A stretch of 52,840 bases of DNA. It comes from Campylobacterota bacterium (GTDB lineage: Bacteria > Campylobacterota > Campylobacteria > Campylobacterales > Sulfurovaceae). The notes beneath the pieces are model-generated. The model worked only from the letters and a program-made list of their open reading frames with translations. It did not search any database and was not told the DNA's origin. A program made the translations under genes and the position numbers. This document shows, in pieces, positions 8,874 through 17,195 of this stretch (its first letter is position 1; every line of letters begins with the position of its first letter). The DNA lies in the NCBI GenBank assembly GCA_003252535.1, contig QKDN01000012.1:1-52840 (forward strand), read 5' to 3'.

Positions 8874-9355
8874 AGTACTATCTCTCTGTAGAATACCTCT
8901 TCGATATCGTAGACCCTTTTACCTGACGGAAGTTCGAGCGTGACTTCATCACCCTCCTCTTTCCCCAGCAATACCCTGGCAAGAGGCGACTGGATAGAGA
9001 TCAGACCTTTATCCGGGTTGGACTCCTGGCCCCCGACGATCGTGTAGGTGGTCTCTTCGTCCGTTTCGACGTCATTGAGGGTGACGGTCGAACCGAAACT
9101 GATCCTCTTGTGCGCAAGTGTCGAGGGGTCGACTACCTGTGCCCTCCCGATGAGATCGCCCACCTCGAGGATACGTGCCTCCATAAGTCCCTGCTTCTCT
9201 TTGGCAGCATGGTACTCTGCATTCTCCTTGAGATCACCCAGCGCCCTTGCCTCGTCTATCACTTTTGCGATATTGGCTCTCTCTGTAGTTTTGAGGAACT
9301 CAAGCTCTTTTGACAGACGATCGTAGGTGACTTTTAGCATCGGTTCTTTTTGCAC
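8870..9355 (-). CDS. greA: Transcription elongation factor GreA
   Basis: 161 residues starting at GTG 9355 (VQKEPMLKVTYDRL), preceded by AAAAGGAAGTTCC; starting at 9394 would add 13 residues not seen in the family. The N-terminal coiled coil has the catalytic acidic tip (ARALGDLKENAEYHAAKE). The C-terminal FKBP-like domain includes DEETTYTIVG and ISIQSPLARVLLGKEEGDEV. GreA stimulates cleavage of backtracked transcripts by RNA polymerase. It overlaps argC by 4 bases. Confidence 0.95.
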   Translation of the reverse strand: MQKEPMLKVTYDRLSKELEFLKTTERANIAKVIDEARALGDLKENAEYHAAKEKQGLMEARILEVGDLIGRAQVVDPSTLAHKRISFGSTVTLNDVETDEETTYTIVGGQESNPDKGLISIQSPLARVLLGKEEGDEVTLELPSGKRVYDIEEVFYREIVL

Positions 9356-9392
9356 GGAACTTCCTTTTGAACTGTTTTGAATTTGTTGAATC

Positions 9393-9398
9393 ATTATA
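9393..9398 (-). promoter_or_regulatory. Candidate -10 box for greA-argC
   Basis: The minus strand reads TATAAT about 37 bases before the greA GTG at 9355. No clear -35 accompanies it. Confidence 0.35.
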
Positions 9399-9472
9399 TC
9401 CTAAAGCTCATTATTTTTATACATGCAAAGGCGCTCTTTGGGGTATTCGCACCGATAAAAGATTTTTGTTCT

Positions 9473-9555
9473 GGTTCCCAAGTTGTACTTGGGAATCCAT
9501 ACGAGAACTACGCAGTACAGTCAATATGCATTCCGCAATTTAATTGCGGAACGAG
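9473..9555. repeat. Two REP-like palindromes
   Basis: Palindrome A is TTCCCAAG (9475-9482), a 5-base loop and CTTGGGAA (9488-9495). Palindrome B is TTCCGCAATT (9531-9540), one central base and AATTGCGGAA (9542-9551), followed by CGAG. TTCCCAAG...CTTGGGAA with neighbouring ACGAG resembles repetitive extragenic palindromes moved by RAYT-type transposases in many Gram-negatives. The block takes the place of the 3' part of the gene at 9540-9731. Copy number cannot be judged from one window. Confidence 0.6.
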
Positions 9556-9731
9556 GCAAATTGACTCTCTTCAACTGTATATTCATAATCATTTATTTTT
9601 GAATCTACTATAAAACTAGTCAGATTTGGAGTCTTTTCCATTGCGCTTTTATCTATAGCTCTATGTGTATTGATCTCCCAACCATTGACCAGTGTTGTCC
9701 AAACTATTATCGCTAAAACTATTTTTTTCAT
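9540..9731 (-). pseudogene. Truncated secreted protein cut off at REP-like repeat
   Basis: 63 residues with a clear signal peptide (MKKIVLAIIVWTTLVNG), then WEINTHRAIDKSAM and a short stretch before the stop. The stop and last few residues lie inside palindrome B, so the reading frame seems to run into the repeat and the natural C-terminus is lost. EINTHRAID at the mature N-terminus is like that of secreted zinc-dependent phospholipase C-like proteins (inference, weak). The start is 9 bases after the gene at 9741, so it was the last gene of a three-gene unit. Confidence 0.55.
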
Positions 9732-9740
9732 CTTCCCCTC

Positions 9741-10352
9741 CTAAGGTCTGAATGGTGTACAGATACCATCTGTTTTATTATCATATATATGTGGATTATC
9801 ATTGGGGGTTTTTGTCAGTTTAAATCCATTTTTGTCTTCAGTATATTGAAAACTATATGCTATCCATGTAGATGTTTCTGGACTATGCAACTTCAACTCT
9901 TGTTGGACAGGAGAAAAAAATATTTTGACTTCATATTTTTTATTATTTGTCATAAAACTGCATATCTCTTCAACTATCACACGATGTGCTATTCGTTTTA
10001 CAGCTAACTTATGATCTTCATCCAAATATTCATCTTTCTGTTCACATCTTTCCAAAGGATAAACCAAATCCGGTATCATAGCTAATGACTCAGGGATACT
10101 ATGCTTGAGTATATAGTCGGAGATGACTTTGGCTTGCGGTTTCATCACGGCTACATCTTGTACATTTGGAGTACACTCTCTCTCGTAGTTATTTTTATCT
10201 ATAATATACAGAATCGATATACCGACACCGTAGACCGTCAATAAAATATAAAATACCCTAAGCCGGTTCTTGGAAACGGCTACCATAAATAGTATAATGA
10301 TGACCAGCATAAATGCTGTCCAGATGATAAAATCAACTAAAAATTCCAACAT
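9741..10352 (-). CDS. Membrane-anchored protein of unknown function
   Basis: 203 residues from ATG 10352, with a strong GGTGGAAAG ribosome site. Two hydrophobic helices at the N-terminus (about 5-27 and 33-51) are followed by a soluble domain of about 150 residues that probably faces the periplasm. That domain has three cysteines and KYEVKIFFSPVQQELKLHS / TSTWIAYSFQYTEDKNGFKL strands. No family recognised. It is more AT-rich than its neighbours. It lies between two damaged genes (9540 and 10365), so it may be the last intact member of a decaying operon. Confidence 0.6.
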   Translation of the reverse strand: MLEFLVDFIIWTAFMLVIIILFMVAVSKNRLRVFYILLTVYGVGISILYIIDKNNYERECTPNVQDVAVMKPQAKVISDYILKHSIPESLAMIPDLVYPLERCEQKDEYLDEDHKLAVKRIAHRVIVEEICSFMTNNKKYEVKIFFSPVQQELKLHSPETSTWIAYSFQYTEDKNGFKLTKTPNDNPHIYDNKTDGICTPFRP

Positions 10353-10364
10353 TTAACTTTCCAC

Positions 10365-11009
10365 CTAATAGATAAAAGTAACAATCCACTCTCTGCCCCT
10401 ATAGAGCTGAGAGTTGATAAGCTTGAGCTCGAAGCCTCCTGCGTAGGTAGTACCGTTGACATCGAAGAAAAAGTGAATGCTCGCCATGCCGTCCATCTGG
10501 AGGTCTTTCTCTCCCCATTCATGGATAGAGCCTTATATGTCTTTGAGTAGCGGGATACTTTTTTCGTTACCGTATAGTAAAGCTGCTATATAGGGATTAC
10601 CCCCTGTCAGTCTCTCCACCATCTCCCTGTCATCACCGATGATAGCATTGACAAACTCCTTCGCCACATCCATAGGCTCAGCCCCCTTGGGGTCTTTTTG
10701 GTTGGCATCGGCTTTGACATCGAGACTGAGCGCATACGCTCCGCTGCTATAGAGCAGACCGTCGGTGGTCTCTATAGTGACCCGTGGTCTGTATCTTCCC
10801 TCACTGGAGAGTGTAACGGTGAAGTTGCCGTCACTGTTGCTCTGGTCATTGATCTCGTTTGTCCCTGCTATGAGAGGGATATTGTAGATGTAGAAGCTTT
10901 GGTTGTTGTCATATCCTTTGATACGAAGCGTTCTGTTTTGCTCATGGGCAAGTGTTTCATTGATTGCGTAGAGTTCGGCAGTATCCGTGGCATTGATCTC
11001 CAGTGTCAT
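10365..11009 (-). pseudogene. Hypothetical protein gene interrupted by an in-frame TAA
   Basis: ATG 11009 has an AGGAG site 8 bases upstream. The frame runs 158 codons to TAA at 10533-10535 and then stays open in the same frame for 55 more codons to TAG 10365-10367. The downstream part reads as ordinary protein (SIHEWGEKDLQMDGMASIHF, YAGGFELKLINSQLYRG, EWIVTFIY). The TAA therefore probably interrupts one protein of about 213 residues. The first part is beta-rich with an Ig-like feel (EGRYRPRVTIETTDGLLYSS). The second (VAKEFVNAIIGDDREMVERL onward) is NTF2/DUF4878-like in layout. Alternatives are a sequencing error or two separate peptides. No signal peptide is visible. Confidence 0.6.
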
Positions 11010-11149
11010 CCTGTCGCTCCTGTCAAAATATCAGGACCATACTATCGAAAAGATTTACACTTTGCAAAGGATTTTTTGAAAGTTTTTGAGTAAATTTCAC
11101 ATCACTCCCAAGTGTACCAAACGAGGGATAAAATATTGTAAAGCATTAC

Positions 11150-11178
11150 TTGACACTTTATAATTATTGCGTTACAAT
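11150..11178 (+). promoter_or_regulatory. Sigma70-type promoter of the amidohydrolase-pgm-pgi cluster
   Basis: TTGACA (11150-11155), exactly 17 bases, then TACAAT (11173-11178), followed 5 bases later by the ribosome site of the gene at 11197. It is the only promoter I found here with a consensus -35. The short leader (about 12 bases) is unusual. Confidence 0.6.
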
Positions 11179-11196
11179 TTCAGAAAAGGAACACCC

Positions 11197-12186
11197 ATGA
11201 AAACCGTCGATATGCACCTCCATCTGCTCAACCCCAATGTGAAGTTCGACAGGCTCTTTGACAGGGTCGCCATCGCCCTGTTTGGCAGGAAGTTCGGCCT
11301 GGACAGCGAGAAGATGAAAACCGACCCGTACGGCGCCTATATCGATGCACTGATCTCTTCAATCAGGGACTCGGAGTATATCGTGAAAGGTGCACTTCTC
11401 CCCGTCGACAGCAAGTTCGACCGCGACGGTACGGAGATACACAGGGATGCTACCGTCTGTTCGCACAGTGAGGATGTACTGGCGCTCTACCGGGAGTTCC
11501 CCGAATACATCATCCCCTTCATGTCTGTCAACCCCAACCGCAAAGATGCCCTGGAACTGATAGAAAGATACTACCGTGAGGGCGCAGTGGGGATGAAGTT
11601 CCTCCAGAACTACTGGGAGGTCGACCTCAGCGAGGAGAGGCTCATCCCCTACTACCAGAAGCTCGCCGAGCTGGGCATCCCCCTCATCATCCATATCGGC
11701 AGCGAATACACCATCAGTTCCAGCCCGCAATACGAGAGCGCACGGATGCTCACCCTGCCGCTCGAATGCGGCGTCAGGGTGATAGCCGCCCATGTAGGTG
11801 CAGGTGATATAGGTGAAAAGCTGCGATTCTGGAGGAACCTCTCCGGTGATCCAAAATACTTCAACCGCGAATATCTCGATCTGATGGAGATGATGGAGCG
11901 GTATGACAACCTCTATGCCGATATCTCCGCGCTTCTGACGGTATTCAAGGCGAGGGTGCTCCGCGACCTCTCGCAGAGGGGTCTTGAGGAGCGGCTCCTC
12001 TTCAGTACGGACTACCCCGTAGTATACTCCACCCTCTTCACCAGCTATGACCTCCCGTGGAGAAAGCGGTGGGAGCTCTCAAAGATAGCCAATCCTCTCG
12101 ACCGCTATACGCGGGCGATACTGGAATATTTTCCCAAAAGTTCACCTGTCTATACCAATTACCGCAAAGTGCTGCAGCTTGCATAA
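11197..12186 (+). CDS. Amidohydrolase-2 family metal-dependent hydrolase
   Basis: 329 residues from ATG 11197, with AAAAGGA 6 bases upstream; an earlier in-frame codon at 11167 overlaps the promoter. Metal-binding pattern of a TIM-barrel amidohydrolase: D5-x-H7-x-H9 at the start (VDMHLHLL), HIGSEY, AAHVGAG and a late FSTDYPVVYS aspartate. GAVGMKFLQNYWEVD aligns with the barrel lysine strand. The substrate is unknown; relatives include decarboxylases and lactonases. Pgm follows after 64 bases, so the two may be co-transcribed. Confidence 0.82.
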   Translation: MKTVDMHLHLLNPNVKFDRLFDRVAIALFGRKFGLDSEKMKTDPYGAYIDALISSIRDSEYIVKGALLPVDSKFDRDGTEIHRDATVCSHSEDVLALYREFPEYIIPFMSVNPNRKDALELIERYYREGAVGMKFLQNYWEVDLSEERLIPYYQKLAELGIPLIIHIGSEYTISSSPQYESARMLTLPLECGVRVIAAHVGAGDIGEKLRFWRNLSGDPKYFNREYLDLMEMMERYDNLYADISALLTVFKARVLRDLSQRGLEERLLFSTDYPVVYSTLFTSYDLPWRKRWELSKIANPLDRYTRAILEYFPKSSPVYTNYRKVLQLA

Positions 12187-12250
12187 AATCAACATGCTCT
12201 CAGAATATTTGTTGCATAATTTAATATACATTTTATTTTTGGAGCTACCC

Positions 12251-13885
12251 ATGTCAAACAGCATACCAGGGACCAGAGCCTCTCAAAGCGACCTAATCAA
12301 TATACCCCGGCTCATCTCGTCATTTTTCACCCTCAAACCCGACCTCTCAGTACCGACACAAAGAATATCGTTCGGTACATCCGGCCACAGGGGAAAGGCA
12401 TTGGCCAAAAGCTTCAACGAAGATCATATCCTGGCTGTCACCCAGGCTGTGTGCGACTACCGCAAGGATGCCGGGATCACAGGACCGCTCTTCCTCGCGC
12501 AGGATACCCATGCCCTCTCTACACCTGCACACATCACCGCCCTTCAGATACTCGTTGCCAACGAAGTCGAGACACTTGTCGCAGATGATAGCGGCTATGT
12601 GACAACCCCGCAGGTTTCGTTCGCCATCCTCGAGTACAACAAACACAATGTTGCCAAAGCTGACGGTATCATCATCACCCCATCGCACAATCCGCCGGAT
12701 GACGGGGGCTTCAAGTACAATCCCGTCCACGGCGGTCCTGCCGACGAGACGATCACCAAGTGGATCGAGAACCGTGCGAACGAGATACTCGCGAATGGAC
12801 TCAAAGGGATCAGAAGGGTAAGCCATGAAGAGACTTTCGACAGCAGCTTTGTAACCATGTACGATTACGCTACGCCTTACGCAAAAGCCCTTACCCAGAT
12901 CGTAGATATCGAACTGATCGAGAAGTCCGGTATCAAGATCGGTGTCGATCCGATGGGGGGAGCGAGCCTCGCACTCTATGAGAAGATCGGAGAGCTCTAC
13001 GACATGAACATGGAGATCGTCAATCCGGTCATCGACCCGGCATTTTCATTCATGACCCTCGACCACGACTGCAAGATCAGGATGGACTGCTCCAGCCCCT
13101 ACGCCATGGCCTCGCTGGTCTCCCTCAAGGACAGCTACGATATCGCCTTCGGCAACGATGCAGACTCCGACCGCCATGGCATCGTCACCCCGACCGGCGG
13201 GCTCATGAATCCCAACCACTACCTTTCGGTAGCTATCTGGTATCTCTTTACCCACAGACCGCAGTGGAGCAAGGGGCTTGGCATAGGCAAGACCCTCGTA
13301 TCGAGCGCAATGATCGACAGGGTCGCAGCCGACCTTGGTATCAAAGTGGTCGAAGTCCCGGTTGGATTCAAATGGTTCGTCCACGGACTGACCGAAGGGA
13401 CGCTTGGCTTCGGCGGCGAAGAGAGTGCAGGTGCCTCTTTCCTCCGTTTTGACGGCAGTGTCTGGAGCACGGACAAGGATGGTATCATCCTCAACCTCCT
13501 TGCGGCTGAGATGCTGGCGCGCCTCGGCAAGGACCCTTCACAGCTTTATGCCGAGCTGGAGGCCAAATACGGTAGATCGTACTACAAGCGCATCGATGCC
13601 GCGGCTTCTGCCGAACAGAAAGCAGCCATCAAGTCGGTCAATCCTGAAGCACTGGCACTTGATACTCTCGTGGGTGAAAAGGTGGAATCGATCCTCACAC
13701 ACGCCTCAGGCAACGGAGCGGCCATCGGAGGGCTCAAGGTGATCGCCGCCAACGGATGGTTCGCCCTGCGCCCTTCCGGTACGGAAGATATCTACAAGAT
13801 ATATGCCGAGAGCTTCATAGGCGAAGAGCACCTCTCGCAGATCATCGACGAGGCAAAAGAGCTCGTCAAAGGGCTTTTGGGATAA
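12251..13885 (+). CDS. pgm: Phosphoglucomutase (alpha-D-glucose-1,6-bisphosphate dependent)
   Basis: 544 residues from ATG 12251, with GGAG 6 bases upstream, close to the length of E. coli Pgm. Conserved sites: the N-terminal ISFGTSGHRG, phosphoserine S145 in TPSHNPPDDGG, the Mg2+ loop GNDADSDRHG, the sugar-binding GFGGEESAGASF and the phosphate-binding RPSGTEDIYKIYAES. It interconverts glucose-1-P and glucose-6-P, feeding glycogen and nucleotide-sugar synthesis. Pgi lies 49 bases downstream, which uses the same metabolite. Confidence 0.97.
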   Translation: MSNSIPGTRASQSDLINIPRLISSFFTLKPDLSVPTQRISFGTSGHRGKALAKSFNEDHILAVTQAVCDYRKDAGITGPLFLAQDTHALSTPAHITALQILVANEVETLVADDSGYVTTPQVSFAILEYNKHNVAKADGIIITPSHNPPDDGGFKYNPVHGGPADETITKWIENRANEILANGLKGIRRVSHEETFDSSFVTMYDYATPYAKALTQIVDIELIEKSGIKIGVDPMGGASLALYEKIGELYDMNMEIVNPVIDPAFSFMTLDHDCKIRMDCSSPYAMASLVSLKDSYDIAFGNDADSDRHGIVTPTGGLMNPNHYLSVAIWYLFTHRPQWSKGLGIGKTLVSSAMIDRVAADLGIKVVEVPVGFKWFVHGLTEGTLGFGGEESAGASFLRFDGSVWSTDKDGIILNLLAAEMLARLGKDPSQLYAELEAKYGRSYYKRIDAAASAEQKAAIKSVNPEALALDTLVGEKVESILTHASGNGAAIGGLKVIAANGWFALRPSGTEDIYKIYAESFIGEEHLSQIIDEAKELVKGLLG

Positions 13886-13934
13886 AATTGGGATAGAATA
13901 TAGGAACAAAATAATTCATATACAAAGGGGAATC

Positions 13935-15176
13935 ATGCTGACATTCACACACCACTATCAATCCACAGAGAATAACAAAGGTGAAGAGATCATCCAAAAT
14001 GCATTGAGCAGAGTAACGGAAGAGATGCAGAGCGATACGATCGGCTATTACAAGCTCCCCGAAGGTTCCAAAGGGCTGATCGATGCAGCAAAGAGTATCG
14101 ATACGACTGGTATCACGCAGATCGTCATCATGGGGATCGGCGGTTCGTCGCTCGGGATCAAGGCAGTCGATGCCCTCCTCCGTCCCTATACCCCAGGAGC
14201 GAAAGAGATACTCTACTTCGAGAACTCCGATCCTCTGACCATACTTGAAAACCTTTCTAAGGTTCGTGAAAATGAAGCGCTCTTTTTCATCATCTCCAAG
14301 TCTGGGTCTACGATCGAAACCACTTCTATCTTCAAAAAGATCATCGACTGCTTCAATCTCGATCTTGACGGCAAAGATCAGCAAAGGGTCTTCGCTATCA
14401 CCGACGAGGGGTCCGTCCTCAGCGACTTTGCAAAGTATCATACATTGAGAGAATTCAATATTCCGCACAATGTCGGCGGCAGGTTCTCCGTGCTCTCTGC
14501 TGTAGGGATCGTACCACTCACCCTCGCCGGTTTCGATACCGCTGAACTCCTTGGAGGTGCAGGCAAGATGATAGAGAACTTCTTCGAAGGGAAGGAGGAT
14601 CACCTCCTCTCCAAAGCTCTCCACCTCTACAGCCACAGCTCCAGGGAATCGATCAATGTCCTCTTCTCCTATGCAGACAGGCTCGAAAATCTCACCAAAT
14701 GGTATGTGCAGCTCTGGGGGGAATCGCTCGGCAAGATCGACAGGGAAGGGAACAATGTAGGGCTCACCCCGATCGGTCTCATCGGCGCGGTCGACCAGCA
14801 TTCGTTCCTCCAGCTCATTATCGAGGGACCGAGGGACAAGAATGTCACCTTCATCAAGATCGAGGACTTCCAGAGAGAGCTCCAGATACCTGCGGTGTCA
14901 CTTCATGCTATCGAAAAGACCGATTTCATCAACGGCAAGAACTTCGGCACCCTCATCAATGCCCAGGCAGATGCAACACTCCAGAGCCTCCTTGACAGCG
15001 GGGTCAACTGCGATACGATCACTATGAGTTGTGTAGATTCGGAGAACGTCGGTTCGCTCCTGGCCTATTATGAGCTTCTCACTTCGCTTGTCGGGGCAAT
15101 GTTCGGTGTCAACACCTACGACCAGCCGGGCGTAGAACTGGGCAAACAGATACTCTACAAAAACCTCTCGAAGTAA
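13935..15176 (+). CDS. pgi: Glucose-6-phosphate isomerase
   Basis: 413 residues, the short bacterial type, from ATG 13935 with AAAGGGG upstream. SIS-fold sites are visible: IMGIGGSSLGIKAV, FIISKSGSTIETTSIFK, the NVGGRFSVLSAVGI segment with its arginine, WGESLGK, and GLTPIGLIGAVDQHSFLQL with the catalytic histidine. It interconverts glucose-6-P and fructose-6-P. With pgm it links glycolysis or gluconeogenesis to sugar-phosphate supply; in an autotroph the direction would be towards polysaccharide. Confidence 0.97.
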   Translation: MLTFTHHYQSTENNKGEEIIQNALSRVTEEMQSDTIGYYKLPEGSKGLIDAAKSIDTTGITQIVIMGIGGSSLGIKAVDALLRPYTPGAKEILYFENSDPLTILENLSKVRENEALFFIISKSGSTIETTSIFKKIIDCFNLDLDGKDQQRVFAITDEGSVLSDFAKYHTLREFNIPHNVGGRFSVLSAVGIVPLTLAGFDTAELLGGAGKMIENFFEGKEDHLLSKALHLYSHSSRESINVLFSYADRLENLTKWYVQLWGESLGKIDREGNNVGLTPIGLIGAVDQHSFLQLIIEGPRDKNVTFIKIEDFQRELQIPAVSLHAIEKTDFINGKNFGTLINAQADATLQSLLDSGVNCDTITMSCVDSENVGSLLAYYELLTSLVGAMFGVNTYDQPGVELGKQILYKNLSK

Positions 15177-15190
15177 GCTGCTTCCTATCA

Positions 15191-15215
15191 CGACACACTC
15201 CGGCGGGTTGTGTCG
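15191..15215 (+). terminator. Hairpin after pgi, possible terminator
   Basis: CGACACA (15191-15197) pairs with TGTGTCG (15209-15215) around a GC-rich loop, 14 bases after the pgi stop. No T-run follows, so this may be a transcript-end stabiliser rather than an intrinsic terminator. A TATAAT at 15273-15278 may then start the next unit. Confidence 0.3.
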
Positions 15216-15302
15216 CGGCAGGCAGCGTGCAGGCACTTTTGATCCATTTCCGGGATGTTTGACAAATTTGGATATAATGCCTAAATTATTTCAAGGTCTC
15301 TT

Positions 15303-16244
15303 ATGTCGCAACACCCATCTTCCCACCCCTCGCTTCTGGCACAGTTCCGTTCTTTTTGCTATCAAAACAAAGCTACAGACTTTGAGAAGGCTGTAGAATA
15401 TTTCGCGGTATTTGGCGGGATGGGATGGGCCATAGACATGACTGTCCCCCTTGATGCCCTTATCGAACAGAAGGTGCTCGATAACTACCGGTATATCCAT
15501 GCCGATATTACCGAGATCACACACTCCAAGCCGGTACACCATGCGATGCTCACTGCCATAGCCACAGGTGACCGACGCGAGCACTCCGCATTCAAGAAGA
15601 TCAGGATAGAGCGGCAGAAAGGGGTAGAGATCGTTGACTTCCTGATCGACAAAGGCCTGCTGCTCCTGGATGCATCGGTCGAGAAGCCACTCGATGAAGA
15701 GGGTGACATCTCCGACAAACTGCTTTTCGCTACACCTTTTATGCGTTTCTGGTTCGCTATGGTCTCACCTACCTACAAGAGTATCCGAGAGGGTGACTAC
15801 AGCGAGTTCAGGGAGCGCTGGCTTGGGGTCAAAAACGAGTTTGCAACGCTCATCTATACACAGCTGGTATGGGAACTCGTCAGCCTCAGCTTCAAAGAGG
15901 CATTCGGGGATGACCCGATCGTAAAGATAGGTTCATACTATGACAGATATGTCTCCATCGATATACTTGCCAAACGCAAATCCGGCGCCTATCTTGCCGG
16001 TACATGCAGATACGGCAAGTCCAAAGTCAACAGATCGGAACTTGCGAAACTCAAAGAATCTTGCCGGATAGCAAAGCTCGACAATGTAGAGAACTATGTG
16101 ATCTTTTCAAAGAACAAATTTTCATCCGAGTTGAAGAACGAGATCGAGGCCGACACCAGGCTCTTCTCCATGAGACACTTGAGCAAACTGATGGACAATC
16201 TCAGCGGGCAGGATCTCATCGTAAGTACCAACAAAAAATACTAA
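15303..16244 (+). CDS. DUF234-like protein, copy 1 (winged helix plus degenerate PD-(D/E)xK)
   Basis: 313 residues. The layout matches DUF234 proteins, related to the C-terminal part of archaeal-type STAND ATPases. A helical N-terminus (QFRSFCYQNKATDFEKAVEYFAVFGGMG) is followed by a winged-helix-like middle (KGVEIVDFLIDKGLLL), the conserved TPFMRFWFAMVSP, and a C-terminal nuclease-like fold (IVKIGSYYDRYVSIDILAKR...YLAGTCRYGKSKV). The family usually shows G-E-C-K; here it reads G-T-C-R, so the catalytic glutamate is missing. No ATPase domain is present. It is followed after 9 bases by a paralogue. Function unknown; I infer binding rather than cutting of nucleic acid. Confidence 0.65.
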   Translation: MSQHPSSHPSLLAQFRSFCYQNKATDFEKAVEYFAVFGGMGWAIDMTVPLDALIEQKVLDNYRYIHADITEITHSKPVHHAMLTAIATGDRREHSAFKKIRIERQKGVEIVDFLIDKGLLLLDASVEKPLDEEGDISDKLLFATPFMRFWFAMVSPTYKSIREGDYSEFRERWLGVKNEFATLIYTQLVWELVSLSFKEAFGDDPIVKIGSYYDRYVSIDILAKRKSGAYLAGTCRYGKSKVNRSELAKLKESCRIAKLDNVENYVIFSKNKFSSELKNEIEADTRLFSMRHLSKLMDNLSGQDLIVSTNKKY

Positions 16245-16253
16245 AGGCGACCC

Positions 16254-17180
16254 ATGGCAAAACACCCGACACTCCTGCAACATTTTCGCTCTTTTGCATT
16301 TCAGAACAATATCTCCGATTTCGACAAAGCCTTGGAGTATTTCGCGGTATTCGGGGGTACGGGCTGGGATGTCGACACATCTGTAAGCCTCGAGGCGCTC
16401 ATCGAAACAAAGATACTCCGTCACTACGAACCACTCCACAAAAGCATCACCAGGTACACCCACAACAATCCCGTCTATCATAAGCTGCTCACCCTCATAG
16501 CGCTTGGTACGGAGCATGAGCATGATGCCTTCAGCAAGGCACGGATAGGGAAAGACAGGGGCGAAGAGGCAGTAGACTACCTGGTGAAGAAAAGTTTGCT
16601 GCGATTTGACCTCTCGACGGAAAAACCTTTGGGTGAAAGCGACTGGAAGTCGGACAGGCTCCTCTTCTCCCTCCCCTTTATGCGTTTCTGGTTTGCGACC
16701 GTCTCTCCCCACTACAGGAGTATAGCAGAGGGGAACTTCGATGAATGGCGGCAGAAATGGGCGCAGCAAAAAGAGAATTTTGCCATACTGCTCAGCAACC
16801 TGCTGGTGCGGGATCTTGTGAAGCAAAGCTTCGGCGCAAGGGTGACAAATGATCCCATCGCCGCCATAGGGTCATACTATGACAAGCACACGCACATCGA
16901 GATACTCGCCGTCACGAAATCCGGCAGGATGCTCGCAGGCGCGTGCAAATACTCCAGGGAGCCGGCAAAGGCTAATATGCTCACCACCCTCAGACAGAAG
17001 TGCCAAACATCCCAACTCGATATCGACGAATATATCCTCTTCTCCAAAAACGGCTTCACTACGGAAGCGGCAGAGGAGAAAGATACGACCGTGACGCTCC
17101 TCTCGGGGGAACACCTGGCATCGCTGCTGGATGATCTGGGCGAAAACGACCTGTTGATCTATACCAACAAAAAGTACTAG
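16254..17180 (+). CDS. DUF234-like protein, copy 2 (tandem paralogue)
   Basis: 308 residues, clearly homologous end to end with the preceding gene: both share YFAVFGG, PFMRFWFA, GSYYD and the C-terminal TNKKY. The nuclease-like motif reads IEILAVTKSGRMLAGACKYS, so the family's usual G-E-C-K is G-A-C-K: the lysine is kept but the glutamate is lost. The copies have diverged well beyond a recent duplication, which suggests two subunits kept together. The 9-base gap indicates one transcript. It converges on the broken vanW gene. Confidence 0.65.
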   Translation: MAKHPTLLQHFRSFAFQNNISDFDKALEYFAVFGGTGWDVDTSVSLEALIETKILRHYEPLHKSITRYTHNNPVYHKLLTLIALGTEHEHDAFSKARIGKDRGEEAVDYLVKKSLLRFDLSTEKPLGESDWKSDRLLFSLPFMRFWFATVSPHYRSIAEGNFDEWRQKWAQQKENFAILLSNLLVRDLVKQSFGARVTNDPIAAIGSYYDKHTHIEILAVTKSGRMLAGACKYSREPAKANMLTTLRQKCQTSQLDIDEYILFSKNGFTTEAAEEKDTTVTLLSGEHLASLLDDLGENDLLIYTNKKY

Positions 17181-17195
17181 TCGGAATCTCCCGGA

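Noticed and set aside
9377-9613. Plus-strand 78-codon frame across the REP-like palindromes
   Set aside because: Most of it is repeat DNA and there is no ribosome site; the palindromes explain the open frame.
15259-15278. TTGACA and TATAAT before the first DUF234-like gene as a full promoter
   Set aside because: The spacing between them is only 8 bases, too short for one promoter; the TATAAT alone may still be used.
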